Source: Devosiaceae bacterium (GTDB lineage: Bacteria; Pseudomonadota; Alphaproteobacteria; Rhizobiales; Devosiaceae). From it: a DNA stretch of 23,785 nt. This document shows, one piece after another, positions 6,139 through 14,519 of this stretch. The translations under genes and the position numbers were made by a program. Each line of letters begins with the position of its first letter. Position 1 is the first letter of the stretch. The notes under the pieces were generated by a model. That model was not told where the DNA came from and searched no databases. It was given only the letters and a program-made list of their open reading frames with translations. The stretch is from assembly GCA_021648585.1 (NCBI GenBank), contig JAKISM010000018.1:1-23785 (forward strand), written 5' to 3'.

Positions 6139-7938
6139 ATGAGTGATATAAAATCAAAAATTGATATTGTTAAAGACAATGATGCTAAGAAAAAGCCTGC
6201 TAAATTAAAGCCATTAAGAGCCTTAGTCCCGTTTCTAATCAAATATCCTGTGCGCCTTATACTTACTTTGATATTTTTGTTGCTTGCAGCTGCTTTGTCT
6301 TTAGCAATTCCTATATTGCTTGGCGGTATTATTGATGAGGGGTTTGTTACACAAAATCTTGATAAAGTATTTCAATATGGTTTGGCAATAATTGGGGTTG
6401 CCACAATCATGGCCGCAGCAAGCGGGTTTAGGTTTTATTTTATTTCTATTATTGGGGAGCGGGTTTTAACCGATTTGCGCCGTGAGGTTTTTAATCGTCT
6501 ATTATCACTCGATGCTAGTTTTTTTGATGTTCATCGAGTTGGTGAATTAACTTCTCGCCTAAATGGAGATGTAGCTACTATTCGTGGGGCTATTGGCTCA
6601 AGCGCTTCTGTTGCTTTGCGCTCTTTAGTCATATTAATTGGCGCGCTGATTATGATGTTTCTTACCTCGCCAAAATTAGCTTTTAGCGTAGTAATTATTG
6701 GCCCATTGGTTGTTATTCCGATAGTTTTATTTGTGCATCGTTTGCGAGCTATGTCGCGCACTACTCAAGATAGGCTGGCCGATATTAGCGCTATGGCAAC
6801 AGAAATTTTAAGTTCAATAAAAACTGTTAAGGCATTTGTACAAGAAAAAATACAAATAGAAATATTTTCTAAACGCTCAGAGCAAAGCTTTGATGCTGAG
6901 GCAAGAAGGCTGTTAGCTAGGTCATTTTTGGTAGCTCTAGTAATTTTTCTTGCAACTGTTGCTTTGTTACTTGTGATTTGGTTTGGCGCACGGGCGGTAT
7001 TTGCGGGTGATGTAAGTGAGGGGCAATTAGTGCAATTTTTGGTCTATGCGCTTATGGCTTCTAGTTCATTAACTAATATGTCTGATATTTGGGGCTCGTT
7101 ACAAACAGTTGCTGGAGCGACAGAACGCTTAATTGAAATATTACAAACTAAACCAAAGATAATTGATCCGATTAAGCCTAAAAAAATGCCTGTGCCCTCG
7201 TTAGGCGAAGTAGAATTTAGAAATGTAGAATTTTCTTATCAAACAAGGAAAAATGATACGATATTACAGAGTGTTAGTTTTTTAGTAAAATCTGGAGAAA
7301 CGGTTGCATTAGTTGGTCCTTCTGGTTCTGGCAAATCAACCATTTTTTCGCTTTTACATAGATTTTACGATATTGATGGTGGAAAAATCTTAGTTGATAG
7401 ATTAAATATTTCTGATGTTAAGGCTTCTGATTTACGTTCTCAATTTGCATATGTTGAACAAGAATCAGTGATTTTTGCTGGAACTATTGCTGATAATATT
7501 CGTTTTGGAAAGCCAGATGCTAGCGATGAAGAAATAAGAAAAGCGGCAAAAGCTGCATTGGTTGATGAATTTGTTGATAAGTTAGAGCATGGCTATCAAT
7601 CATTAGTTGGTGAGCGTGGATTAATGCTTTCTGGTGGGCAAAAACAACGTATAGCTATTGCTAGAGCCTTATTAAAAGACGCTCCTATCCTGTTACTAGA
7701 TGAAGCAACAAGTGCGCTTGATGCGCAAAGTGAGCATAAGGTACAACAAGCGCTAGAGCATTTAATGGTTGGGCGTACCACTATTGTTATTGCACATCGT
7801 TTGGCAACTATTAGAGACGCTGACAGGATTTTGGTTATTGAGGCTGGCAAATTAATTGATAGCGGAACGCATGAAGAGCTTATTGCAAAGGGTGGTCGAT
7901 ATGCTGAATTGGCTGAGTTGCAATTTAATTCTTTGTAA
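6139..7938 (+). CDS. ABC exporter, fused permease-ATPase (MsbA/multidrug type)
   Basis: A 599-residue half-transporter working as a homodimer. Six transmembrane helices occupy about residues 37-320, with the intracellular-loop motif EILSSIKTVKAF. The ATPase domain shows Walker A GPSGSGKST (393-401), Q-loop Gln441, signature LSGGQ (498-502), Walker B ILLLDEATSALD (517-528) and the switch His553 in IAHRLATI. All catalytic residues are present. ATG 6139 was chosen over an in-frame start 17 codons earlier because MSDIK begins the usual basic cytoplasmic leader; ribosome site GAAAAG is weak. The cargo cannot be told from sequence; lipid or drug export is typical. It is divergent from rpmE. Confidence 0.93.
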   Translation: MSDIKSKIDIVKDNDAKKKPAKLKPLRALVPFLIKYPVRLILTLIFLLLAAALSLAIPILLGGIIDEGFVTQNLDKVFQYGLAIIGVATIMAAASGFRFYFISIIGERVLTDLRREVFNRLLSLDASFFDVHRVGELTSRLNGDVATIRGAIGSSASVALRSLVILIGALIMMFLTSPKLAFSVVIIGPLVVIPIVLFVHRLRAMSRTTQDRLADISAMATEILSSIKTVKAFVQEKIQIEIFSKRSEQSFDAEARRLLARSFLVALVIFLATVALLLVIWFGARAVFAGDVSEGQLVQFLVYALMASSSLTNMSDIWGSLQTVAGATERLIEILQTKPKIIDPIKPKKMPVPSLGEVEFRNVEFSYQTRKNDTILQSVSFLVKSGETVALVGPSGSGKSTIFSLLHRFYDIDGGKILVDRLNISDVKASDLRSQFAYVEQESVIFAGTIADNIRFGKPDASDEEIRKAAKAALVDEFVDKLEHGYQSLVGERGLMLSGGQKQRIAIARALLKDAPILLLDEATSALDAQSEHKVQQALEHLMVGRTTIVIAHRLATIRDADRILVIEAGKLIDSGTHEELIAKGGRYAELAELQFNSL

Positions 7939-7964
7939 AAAATCTTATATAAGTGAGAGAAATA

Positions 7965-8990
7965 TTATTCCGTTAGCTTAAATTCTATACGGCGATTTGC
8001 TCGATAGACTTCGTCACTATCACCAAACTCTAGCGGTGAAAATTCACCAAAGCCAGCCGCTACTAAGCGATTTGGCGATACGCCTTGCTCTATGAGTAAT
8101 TTTGCAACTGAAATTGCTCTTGCGGCACTAAGTTCCCAATTTGAGGGGAATTGTACTGTTGCTATTGGGCGAACATCTGTATGTCCATCTATGCGTAAAA
8201 CCCAATTTATTTCGGGCGGGATTTCTGTTTCTAATTGTAAAATTGCATCACCTAGTTTGGCAATTTCATTTGCACCAGCATCTGAAATATGAGCCTCACC
8301 AGCATCAAATAAAACTTCTGATTGAAATACAAAACGATCACCAACAATTTTAATATCTGATCTATCAGCTAATATCTCACTTAAGCGCCCAAAAAAGTCT
8401 GATCTATAACGTGAAAGGTCTTGCACACGTTGTGCTAGTGCTAAATTAAGCCTTTTGCCAAGATCAGAAATGCGGGTAGTTGATTCACTATCGCGTGCTT
8501 CTGATGCGTCAAGCGCTTGCTCAAATGCACCAATTTGGGCTCTTAAAGCAGATAATTGTTGATTAAGCAGTAAAAGTTGCGCCGTTGCTTCTCGAGATAT
8601 TTCTTGCTCGGATGATAATTCAGAACTTAATGAGCTGATAGTTGTATCTTTATCGCTTAATCCAGTACCAATTCCAGCAATTTGGCTTGAAAGATTGTCT
8701 TTGTCAGCCTTTGTACTAACAAGGGTTGCGCTTAAACTTGAGATAGTTGCTTCAAGATCATCTGCGCCCGACTGCTCTAATTGTAATAATTCGGTGAGCT
8801 CGGCAATTTGTGAATTTAGTTTTGAGAGGGCTGTATCTTTACCCAATAATTCTTGGCCTAAAAAGAATTGCGCTAGAACGAATAAGGATAAAAGAAAAAT
8901 AATTACCAATAAAAGCGAAGAAAGCGCATCAACAAAACCGGGCCAATAATTGGATCTTTGATTATTTCGTTTTGATAAATATCTGGCCAT
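7965..8990 (-). CDS. OmpA/MotB-like peptidoglycan-binding protein with long coiled coil
   Basis: A 341-residue inner-membrane protein. One transmembrane helix follows a short basic N-terminus (about residues 21-44) and begins with Asp21 in PGFVDALSSLLLV, the position of the proton-carrying Asp of MotB/ExbD-type subunits. Residues ~45-195 are a long heptad-rich coiled coil with repeated ISSLS-type units. Residues ~214-341 are an OmpA C-terminal domain (RIDGHTDVRP, NWELSAARAISVAKLL, NRRIEFKL) that should bind peptidoglycan. It lies 17 bases after a MotA/ExbB-like gene, so the two should form a stator-like proton channel anchored in the wall. No flagellar genes are nearby. It converges with the ABC exporter. 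Confidence 0.85.
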   Translation of the reverse strand: MARYLSKRNNQRSNYWPGFVDALSSLLLVIIFLLSLFVLAQFFLGQELLGKDTALSKLNSQIAELTELLQLEQSGADDLEATISSLSATLVSTKADKDNLSSQIAGIGTGLSDKDTTISSLSSELSSEQEISREATAQLLLLNQQLSALRAQIGAFEQALDASEARDSESTTRISDLGKRLNLALAQRVQDLSRYRSDFFGRLSEILADRSDIKIVGDRFVFQSEVLFDAGEAHISDAGANEIAKLGDAILQLETEIPPEINWVLRIDGHTDVRPIATVQFPSNWELSAARAISVAKLLIEQGVSPNRLVAAGFGEFSPLEFGDSDEVYRANRRIEFKLTE

Positions 8991-9007
8991 TAGTTATTTA
9001 TTTAATC

Positions 9008-10003
9008 CTAATTTGCTTTATTATTATCTTCACGCAAAATTGCGGCAATTAAATCACGTAACTGCTTATTGGTTTCACTTTGCTCATTAATGAAATTTCT
9101 TAAATCTGCTTGCTCGGCTCTTATGTGTTTTACCAAACCATCAATACCATGAGCTAACTCTGCCATTGCACGAATGGCATTTTGCGAAGAATTATTGTCT
9201 TTCATACTTGAGCCTAATTGCTCAATCATTGCTTGCATTTCATCACCCGAAACCCCAAGCCCGCTGGCCTGCATTGCCGTTACTGGGTGATCAAGTTCAG
9301 TCATTGAGGCCATCCAATCTTCAAGTTCGGTATAAAAAGCGTTTTGTGCTTGGCCTGTTTGTAAATCTAAAAAGCCCAAAATAAGCGAGCCAGTGAGACC
9401 AAAAAGAGAAGAAGAAAACGCCGTGCCCATACCGCTTAGTGGTGCTTGTAGGCCGTCTTTTAGAGTGCTAAATGAATTTACCGCATCACCTTCCCCAACA
9501 TCTAGCCCTTGAATAACTTCTGAAACTGAACCAACAGTTTGCAATAGGCCATAAAATGTTCCTAATAATCCTAAAAACACCAATAGGCCTGTGAGATATC
9601 GGGAGGTTTCTTTGGCTTCTTCAAGCCGCATACCAACGCTATCTAAAATTGAGCGTAATGAGGCTGGGGTAATAATAGCTTCTCCCAAGCGCTCACGCAT
9701 AATACCCGCAACAGGGGCAAGCAAAATTGGTGGTTTTATAGTTATGTCACTTTCGCCACTTTGCAGTGAATTAACCCATCTAACTTCTGGGAGTAGCCTA
9801 AGCACCTGCCTAAAGCTAAGGGCAATACCAATGAATAAAACAAATAATATAAGTCCATTGATAAACGGATTAGACCAAAATGCGCTAAGTAGTTGAACAA
9901 AAAGAATAGCGCCAACCAACCCTATTAAAACAAGAAAAATGATTATCTTGATTAAATAAATAATTGGATTGCTTAGATGATATGGACTATATTTTTCTGT
10001 CAT
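9008..10003 (-). CDS. MotA/TolQ/ExbB-like proton channel protein
   Basis: About 331 residues with four likely transmembrane helices: ~16-37, ~46-65, ~137-160 (GLLVFLGLLGTFYGLLQTVG) and ~194-212. The GLLGTFYGL and APLSGMGTAFSSSLFGLTGSL stretches are the MotA/ExbB signature forming the proton path. The C-terminal ~90 residues are helical and cytoplasmic, with an EQADLRNFINEQSETNKQLRDL segment. It should assemble as a ring around the OmpA/MotB-like partner encoded just downstream. ATG 10003 was preferred to GTG 10015; neither has a good ribosome site, so the start is uncertain. Its physiological role in rhizobia-like bacteria is not known to me. Confidence 0.85.
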   Translation of the reverse strand: MTEKYSPYHLSNPIIYLIKIIIFLVLIGLVGAILFVQLLSAFWSNPFINGLILFVLFIGIALSFRQVLRLLPEVRWVNSLQSGESDITIKPPILLAPVAGIMRERLGEAIITPASLRSILDSVGMRLEEAKETSRYLTGLLVFLGLLGTFYGLLQTVGSVSEVIQGLDVGEGDAVNSFSTLKDGLQAPLSGMGTAFSSSLFGLTGSLILGFLDLQTGQAQNAFYTELEDWMASMTELDHPVTAMQASGLGVSGDEMQAMIEQLGSSMKDNNSSQNAIRAMAELAHGIDGLVKHIRAEQADLRNFINEQSETNKQLRDLIAAILREDNNKAN

Positions 10004-10034
10004 AATTATTGGCACACTAATAGTTAAAGTTGAT

Positions 10035-10054
10035 AGTTAGTCTTAACTCTAACT
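10035..10054. promoter_or_regulatory. Small inverted repeat upstream of the MotA/ExbB-like gene
   Basis: AGTTAG (10035-10040) and CTAACT (10049-10054) flank an eight-base spacer in the 109-base gap between the phosphatase gene and the channel gene. It may be an operator or weak hairpin. Several GTTA/TAAC words cluster here. Confidence 0.3.
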
Positions 10055-10112
10055 AGTGAGCAACATTATGACAATGGTAGCGTGAAGTAATTTTTATAAA
10101 AACTTGGTGAGC

Positions 10113-10904
10113 TTAATCAATCGCTTTTAGGGCTTTTAGCAAAGATCCATGAATTTGCTCATTACCTGCCAATACTTCACCCTTTTCTATTGCTTTATCC
10201 TTGCCACTTAAATCAGTAACAAAACCACCAGCTTCTCTAACTAATAATAAGCCAGCAGCAATATCCCAAGGAGATAGTTTTGCTTCCCAATAGCCATCAA
10301 AACGGCCAGCGGCAAGCCATGCTAAGTCGGTACATGCTGAGCCAGTGCGCCTAATGCCAGCGCAAGTTGGGGAAATAGCGGCGAGTTGTTTCATTGCTTT
10401 TGCATCATTGCTCGTGCCAGTTACTTTTATGCCAGTTGACAGCACTGCATCTGCAAGTTTTTTACGGCCTGCAACACGCAAGCGTCGATTATTTAACCAT
10501 GCGCCTGCGCCTCTTTCGGCAGTATATAATTCTTCCATAATTGGATTATATATAACTGAAGCAACAATTTCGCCATTGCGCTCAAGTGCAATAGCTACTG
10601 CAAAAAGCGGAATTGAATGTAAAAAATTTGTTGTGCCATCAAGCGGGTCTATAATCCAGCGATGTTGCCCATCGCTCCCTTTAACTTCGCCGCCCTCTTC
10701 CATTAAAAAAGAATAGGTGGGGCGGGCATATTGTAATTCTTCAAAAATTATTTTCTCAGCGCCTTTATCGGCATTTGATACAAAATCTGCAGGCCCTTTG
10801 CGGCTTACTTGCAGGTTTTCAACTTCGCCAAAATCACGAGTGAGCGATCGTCCAGCTTTTGAAGCTGCTTGACACATAATATTTAATATTGCTGAACGAG
10901 CCAT
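10113..10904 (-). CDS. suhB: Inositol monophosphatase family protein (SuhB-like)
   Basis: A 263-residue Mg-dependent phosphatase of the IMPase superfamily. Metal-binding motifs are complete: MEEGGE (Glu69/Glu70 region), IDPLDGTTNFLHS at 85-97, and SPWDIAAG towards the C-terminus. Expected activity is hydrolysis of inositol-1-phosphate or a similar sugar or nucleotide phosphate. Related histidinol phosphatases share the motifs, so the substrate is not certain. The start follows a clear AAGGAA. It lies 29 bases downstream of efp on the same strand, likely in one operon. Confidence 0.88.
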   Translation of the reverse strand: MARSAILNIMCQAASKAGRSLTRDFGEVENLQVSRKGPADFVSNADKGAEKIIFEELQYARPTYSFLMEEGGEVKGSDGQHRWIIDPLDGTTNFLHSIPLFAVAIALERNGEIVASVIYNPIMEELYTAERGAGAWLNNRRLRVAGRKKLADAVLSTGIKVTGTSNDAKAMKQLAAISPTCAGIRRTGSACTDLAWLAAGRFDGYWEAKLSPWDIAAGLLLVREAGGFVTDLSGKDKAIEKGEVLAGNEQIHGSLLKALKAID

Positions 10905-10933
10905 ATTAATTCCTTAAAAATATTTGTTAAAAT

Positions 10934-11497
10934 CTAATCGGAGCGGCGTAAATAAGTAACTTCTTGCGTATCAACGACAATTTTTTCGCCCTGATTAACA
11001 AATGGTGGCACCATAACTTTAACGCCATTTTCTAAAATTGCAGGCTTAAACGAATTGGCTGCCGTTTGCCCCTTAACTACGGGCTCGGTTTCAGAAACTT
11101 CTAAAATCACATTTTGCGGCAAAGCAATACCAAGTGGTTTTTCTTCATAAAGTTCAACCTGAACATTCATGCCATCTTGTAAAAACGCAACCTTATCACC
11201 AACAAATTCACTTGAAAGCTCTAGCTGTTCATAGGTTTCTAAGTCCATAAATACCAACATATCACCCTGCTCATATAAGAATTGGAACTTTTTTTGCTCA
11301 AGGCGAACTTTTTCAACTGTTTCTGCGGAGCGAAAGCGCTGATTTAACTTAGTACCAGAAACTATATCTTTAAGTTCAACCTGTGCATAAGCGCCGCCTT
11401 TGCCCGGTTTTACATGATTTACCTTAACTGCGACCCACAAGCGATTATTATGCTCAATTACGTTTGAGGGGCGAATTTCATTGCCATTTATTTTCAT
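10934..11497 (-). CDS. efp: Translation elongation factor P
   Basis: A 187-residue EF-P, which binds between the P and E sites and relieves ribosome stalling at polyproline. The three beta-barrel domains are complete. The tip loop is VKPGKGGAY with Lys33 in the place of the E. coli modified lysine (Lys34), so it is the lysine type rather than the arginine type. The C-terminal FKPAILENGVKVMVPPFVNQ and GEKIVVDTQEVTYLRR match the family. An AAGAAG sequence precedes the ATG. It sits between the Sel1 gene and suhB, in the same direction. Confidence 0.96.
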   Translation of the reverse strand: MKINGNEIRPSNVIEHNNRLWVAVKVNHVKPGKGGAYAQVELKDIVSGTKLNQRFRSAETVEKVRLEQKKFQFLYEQGDMLVFMDLETYEQLELSSEFVGDKVAFLQDGMNVQVELYEEKPLGIALPQNVILEVSETEPVVKGQTAANSFKPAILENGVKVMVPPFVNQGEKIVVDTQEVTYLRRSD

Positions 11498-11597
11498 TTT
11501 TTACTTCTTTGTTTATATCTTAAGGAGGCTTGTGCCCCAAAAGGAAAGAAATTTCAACCAGCGATAAGAATATATTTATATAGGATAGGGAAAGAGG

Positions 11598-12581
11598 TTA
11601 ATTTTTAGGGAGAGGGTTTGGCCAAAAACGGGCTCTTTCTTCTGCTTTTGCTAAATCATTTGCACTTATTGAAATTAATAATCTATCAAGGCTCTTGTCA
11701 ATTAGCCCCTGCCTTCTTGCTAAAGATCGCCACATAGCGGCTTGTTGTTGGTTTAGTCTAATTCCTTCTCCAACGGCTAGTAATTTTGCTAATCTATTTT
11801 GTGCAACAGGATTGCCGTTTTGTGCAGCACCTTGGTAATAAATTATCGCTTCTTTTAGATTGCGCTCAACTCCCTTGCCAAGATATAAAAGAGTTGCATA
11901 TTCTACTTGTGCGGCGCTTAGTCCGTTATTTGCCGCTAGTCTAATTTGATTTGCACCAGCTTTAATATCTGGGGCAATTCCTGCGCCTTCAATTAGCATA
12001 ATTCCATAATCATATTGTGCTTCAGAAATGCCGTAATTTGCAGCGGTTTTTAGTAAATTTGCGGCTAGTGATAAGTCTGGCAAAACATATTTGCCTTCAA
12101 CGTGTAATAAGGCAAGATTATAAATTGCTTCTATATGGCCTAAATCTGCGGATTTTTTGAATAATTGCGCTGCTTTTTCACGGTTTTTTGGCACACCATC
12201 TCCTGCTTGATAAAGCAGTGCTAATTCAAAAGTTGCGTTAATATCGCCTGTTTTATCGGCTAACATATACCAATTTGCTGCAAGGGCTGAGTTTTTTGCA
12301 ACACCTAATCCATTGGCATAAATTTGTGCTATTAGGGTTTGCGCTGATGCTTCTCCTAGCTCTGCTCGTGGCAGTGCTAGCTGTAATGCCGTTAAGAAAT
12401 ACCCACGTTGAAATGCGCCATATGCTTTATCTGTTGGTACACGTGGCCCAAAAATTTCTTGTGAGATTTTACTGGCTTCACTTATATCTTCGTTAGCTTT
12501 TGCCGCTGAAAACATGAATGCTGAAAACATAAATAATGACGTAAGTATAATTACTAGGGTTTTTAATAAAAATAATTTCAT
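11598..12581 (-). CDS. Secreted Sel1-like repeat protein
   Basis: A 327-residue protein with an N-terminal signal peptide (hydrophobic residues 8-25, likely cut after the AKA at 27-29), so it is exported to the periplasm. Residues ~75-290 contain about six Sel1-type repeats of ~36 residues (patterns such as AxYxLALLYxxGxGVxxNxxxAAxxxxxAA). Sel1 arrays are protein-protein interaction scaffolds; the partner is unknown. Its ATG overlaps the stop of the thiE-like gene by four bases (ATGA), implying translational coupling. A 100-base gap separates it from efp, so efp may also have its own promoter. Confidence 0.85.
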   Translation of the reverse strand: MKLFLLKTLVIILTSLFMFSAFMFSAAKANEDISEASKISQEIFGPRVPTDKAYGAFQRGYFLTALQLALPRAELGEASAQTLIAQIYANGLGVAKNSALAANWYMLADKTGDINATFELALLYQAGDGVPKNREKAAQLFKKSADLGHIEAIYNLALLHVEGKYVLPDLSLAANLLKTAANYGISEAQYDYGIMLIEGAGIAPDIKAGANQIRLAANNGLSAAQVEYATLLYLGKGVERNLKEAIIYYQGAAQNGNPVAQNRLAKLLAVGEGIRLNQQQAAMWRSLARRQGLIDKSLDRLLISISANDLAKAEERARFWPNPLPKN

Positions 12582-13144
12582 CTTGATAAAAACTCTATCA
12601 TTTCTTTTGCACTTGAAAAATCAGTGAAATTAAAAGCCAAAAATTCAGTTTGTGGATTATTGCTCAAATCTTTATTTTTAATATTATAAATCGCTGGTAC
12701 TTCAAATGTTTCTACCCACCAATTAGCTAAATCAAAACTATTACCTTCCTCTGCATTGGTTTCAGAAAAAAACACATAATCAACGCCCAATTCACCTTTT
12801 TCCATCGCTTCATGTTTGCTAGTAACATTGCCAGCACCAACTATCAGATCAGGCTTTAGCTCTTCAAGAGCCGCTTTAATGGTCTTTATATCCCCATCAA
12901 TATGAACGCCATCAGCGCCAATGCTTTTTGTCAAATTTGGCTCATTATCCAGTAATAATGCACAGTCATGCGCCTTTGTTATTGGCAGGATTTGTTTTGC
13001 AATTTGCTCATATTCTGTTTGCTCATGCCCTTTAGACAATAATAAAGCAGCAACTGGAACATGCTTAAGCAATTCAGTAATGTTTTGCAAAAGCTGTTTA
13101 ATTTTTCCATTTGCTGGAATTATGATAAATATTTGTTGATCCAT
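12578..13144 (-). CDS. Divergent thiamine-phosphate-synthase-like protein (ThiE/TenI fold)
   Basis: A 188-residue protein with a partial ThiE/TenI barrel pattern: DCALLLDNEPN, IGADGVHIDGDIKTI (compare the family GxDGVHLGQ), and IVGAGNVTSKHEAMEKGELGVDYVFF. The phosphate-binding TxTK loop and the C-terminal GGI signature of true ThiE are missing, so catalysis of thiamine phosphate formation is doubtful. ATG 13144 was chosen over TTG 13174. It follows pgk by 50 bases and overlaps the Sel1 gene. The same gene beside glycolytic genes is commonly labelled thiE in rhizobia; I treat the function as unproven. Confidence 0.65.
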   Translation of the reverse strand: MDQQIFIIIPANGKIKQLLQNITELLKHVPVAALLLSKGHEQTEYEQIAKQILPITKAHDCALLLDNEPNLTKSIGADGVHIDGDIKTIKAALEELKPDLIVGAGNVTSKHEAMEKGELGVDYVFFSETNAEEGNSFDLANWWVETFEVPAIYNIKNKDLSNNPQTEFLAFNFTDFSSAKEMIEFLSR

Positions 13145-13194
13145 GAAATATCTTAAAGCTCTAAATATTGGCAAAACTTAGATGTTGTTTTGGG

Positions 13195-14409
13195 CTAGTT
13201 TTTATCCCGATTAGCTTTTAACGCCTCAATAGCAGGGAGTGGTTTACCCTCCATCCACTCAAGAAAAGCCCCCCCAGCGGTTGAAATATAAGTGAAACTA
13301 TCACTAACACCAGCTTTTGCAAGCGCTGCTACCGTATCGCCGCCTCCTGCAACTGAAACTAAATCATTAAATTTGGTGCGTTTGGCAACATGTTTTGCTA
13401 TTTCAACAGTCCCTGCATCAAATGGTTCATATTCAAATGCCCCTAAAGGGCCATTCCAAATAACTGTCTTTGCTTCGTCAATCGCACCCTTTATGCGCTC
13501 GATGGAGGCTGGGCCAATATCTAAAATCATGCCATTTGGATCAATCGCATCAAGACCATAAAAGCGATGTTTAGCATTTGCCTTAAACTCCCAAGCAACA
13601 TTAGCATCGATTGGTAGAATTATTGCACAATGTTCCTTATCGGCTTTATCCATAATTTTGTTAGCAATACCTGCCAAATCCCTCTCACATAAAGAATTGC
13701 CAATGCCTATTCCCATTGCATAGAGAAAAGTATTTGCCATGCCACCGCCAATTACCAAGCCATCAACTTTTTTAAGTAGGTTTTCTATTAAATCAATTTT
13801 GCTAGAAACTTTTGCCCCACCAATTATGGCAATCACTGGGTGGCTCGGATTATCTAGGCCAGAAGAGAGCGCTCTAAGTTCTTTTTGCATGGCTCGCCCT
13901 GCATAAGAGGGCAATAAATGCGCAATGCTTTCAGTTGAAGCATGGGCACGATGGCTTGCTGAAAAAGCGTCATTTACGTATATTTCGCCCAAACTTGCCA
14001 TACGCTTGGCTAATTCTTTGTCGTTTTTTTCTTCACCCTCATGAAAGCGAGTATTTTCCATTAAAAAGACTGAACCAAGCGGCGCGTCATCAATTATTTT
14101 CTTAGCCTCGCTAACGTCATTCCAGTTGGTTTTTATAAAAATAACCTTGTGATTAAGAACTTCCTCAACCGCACTTACCACCTGCTCAAGCGACATTTTA
14201 GGAACTGTTTGTCCGTTGGGGCGAGAAAAATGAGAAAGTAAAATAGCTTTGCCATTGATTTTTATAATATCTCGAATGGTTGGCACAGAACGAGAAACCC
14301 TAGTGCTATCAGTTACCTTGCCGTCCATAATCGGTAAGTTAAAATCTACCCGAACCAATACATTCTTGTGTCTAAGGCTGACATCATCAAGATTGGGTAA
14401 ATTATACAT
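13195..14409 (-). CDS. pgk: Phosphoglycerate kinase
   Basis: A 404-residue enzyme that makes ATP from ADP while converting 1,3-bisphosphoglycerate to 3-phosphoglycerate. Visible: N-terminal VLVRVDFNLP, the substrate-binding LLSHFSRPNG, FHEGEEKN, VNDAFSASHRAHAS, IIGGAKVSSKI, VIWNGPLGAFE, and the C-terminal nucleotide site VAGGGDTVAAL with STAGGAFLEWMEG. CGGAG precedes the ATG. In rhizobia it normally lies directly after gap; here a LysR-pirin-reductase unit separates them, so pgk probably has its own promoter in the 110 bases upstream or reads through from lysR. Confidence 0.97.
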   Translation of the reverse strand: MYNLPNLDDVSLRHKNVLVRVDFNLPIMDGKVTDSTRVSRSVPTIRDIIKINGKAILLSHFSRPNGQTVPKMSLEQVVSAVEEVLNHKVIFIKTNWNDVSEAKKIIDDAPLGSVFLMENTRFHEGEEKNDKELAKRMASLGEIYVNDAFSASHRAHASTESIAHLLPSYAGRAMQKELRALSSGLDNPSHPVIAIIGGAKVSSKIDLIENLLKKVDGLVIGGGMANTFLYAMGIGIGNSLCERDLAGIANKIMDKADKEHCAIILPIDANVAWEFKANAKHRFYGLDAIDPNGMILDIGPASIERIKGAIDEAKTVIWNGPLGAFEYEPFDAGTVEIAKHVAKRTKFNDLVSVAGGGDTVAALAKAGVSDSFTYISTAGGAFLEWMEGKPLPAIEALKANRDKN

Positions 14410-14519
14410 AATGCGCTCCGTGTGGTTCGTAATTCTTAAAAAACGACTCTTAACATAGTCTATAAGTTTTATGAGAATAATTCAAACAAAAGGGACAAAA
14501 TTTTATGAATGTGAAGGGG

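Noticed and set aside
7944..7953. CTTATATAAG palindrome between the ABC exporter and the OmpA-like gene
   Set aside because: Too short and AT-rich for a terminator, no T run; likely chance.
7965..10003. MotA/MotB-like pair as a Zorya-type phage defence system (ZorA/ZorB)
   Set aside because: No ZorC, ZorD helicase, ZorE nuclease or other defence gene is present; the neighbours are housekeeping genes (efp, suhB).
10089..10105. TTTTTATAAAAA palindrome after the suhB-like gene
   Set aside because: Pure AT stem, no stable hairpin; not a convincing terminator.
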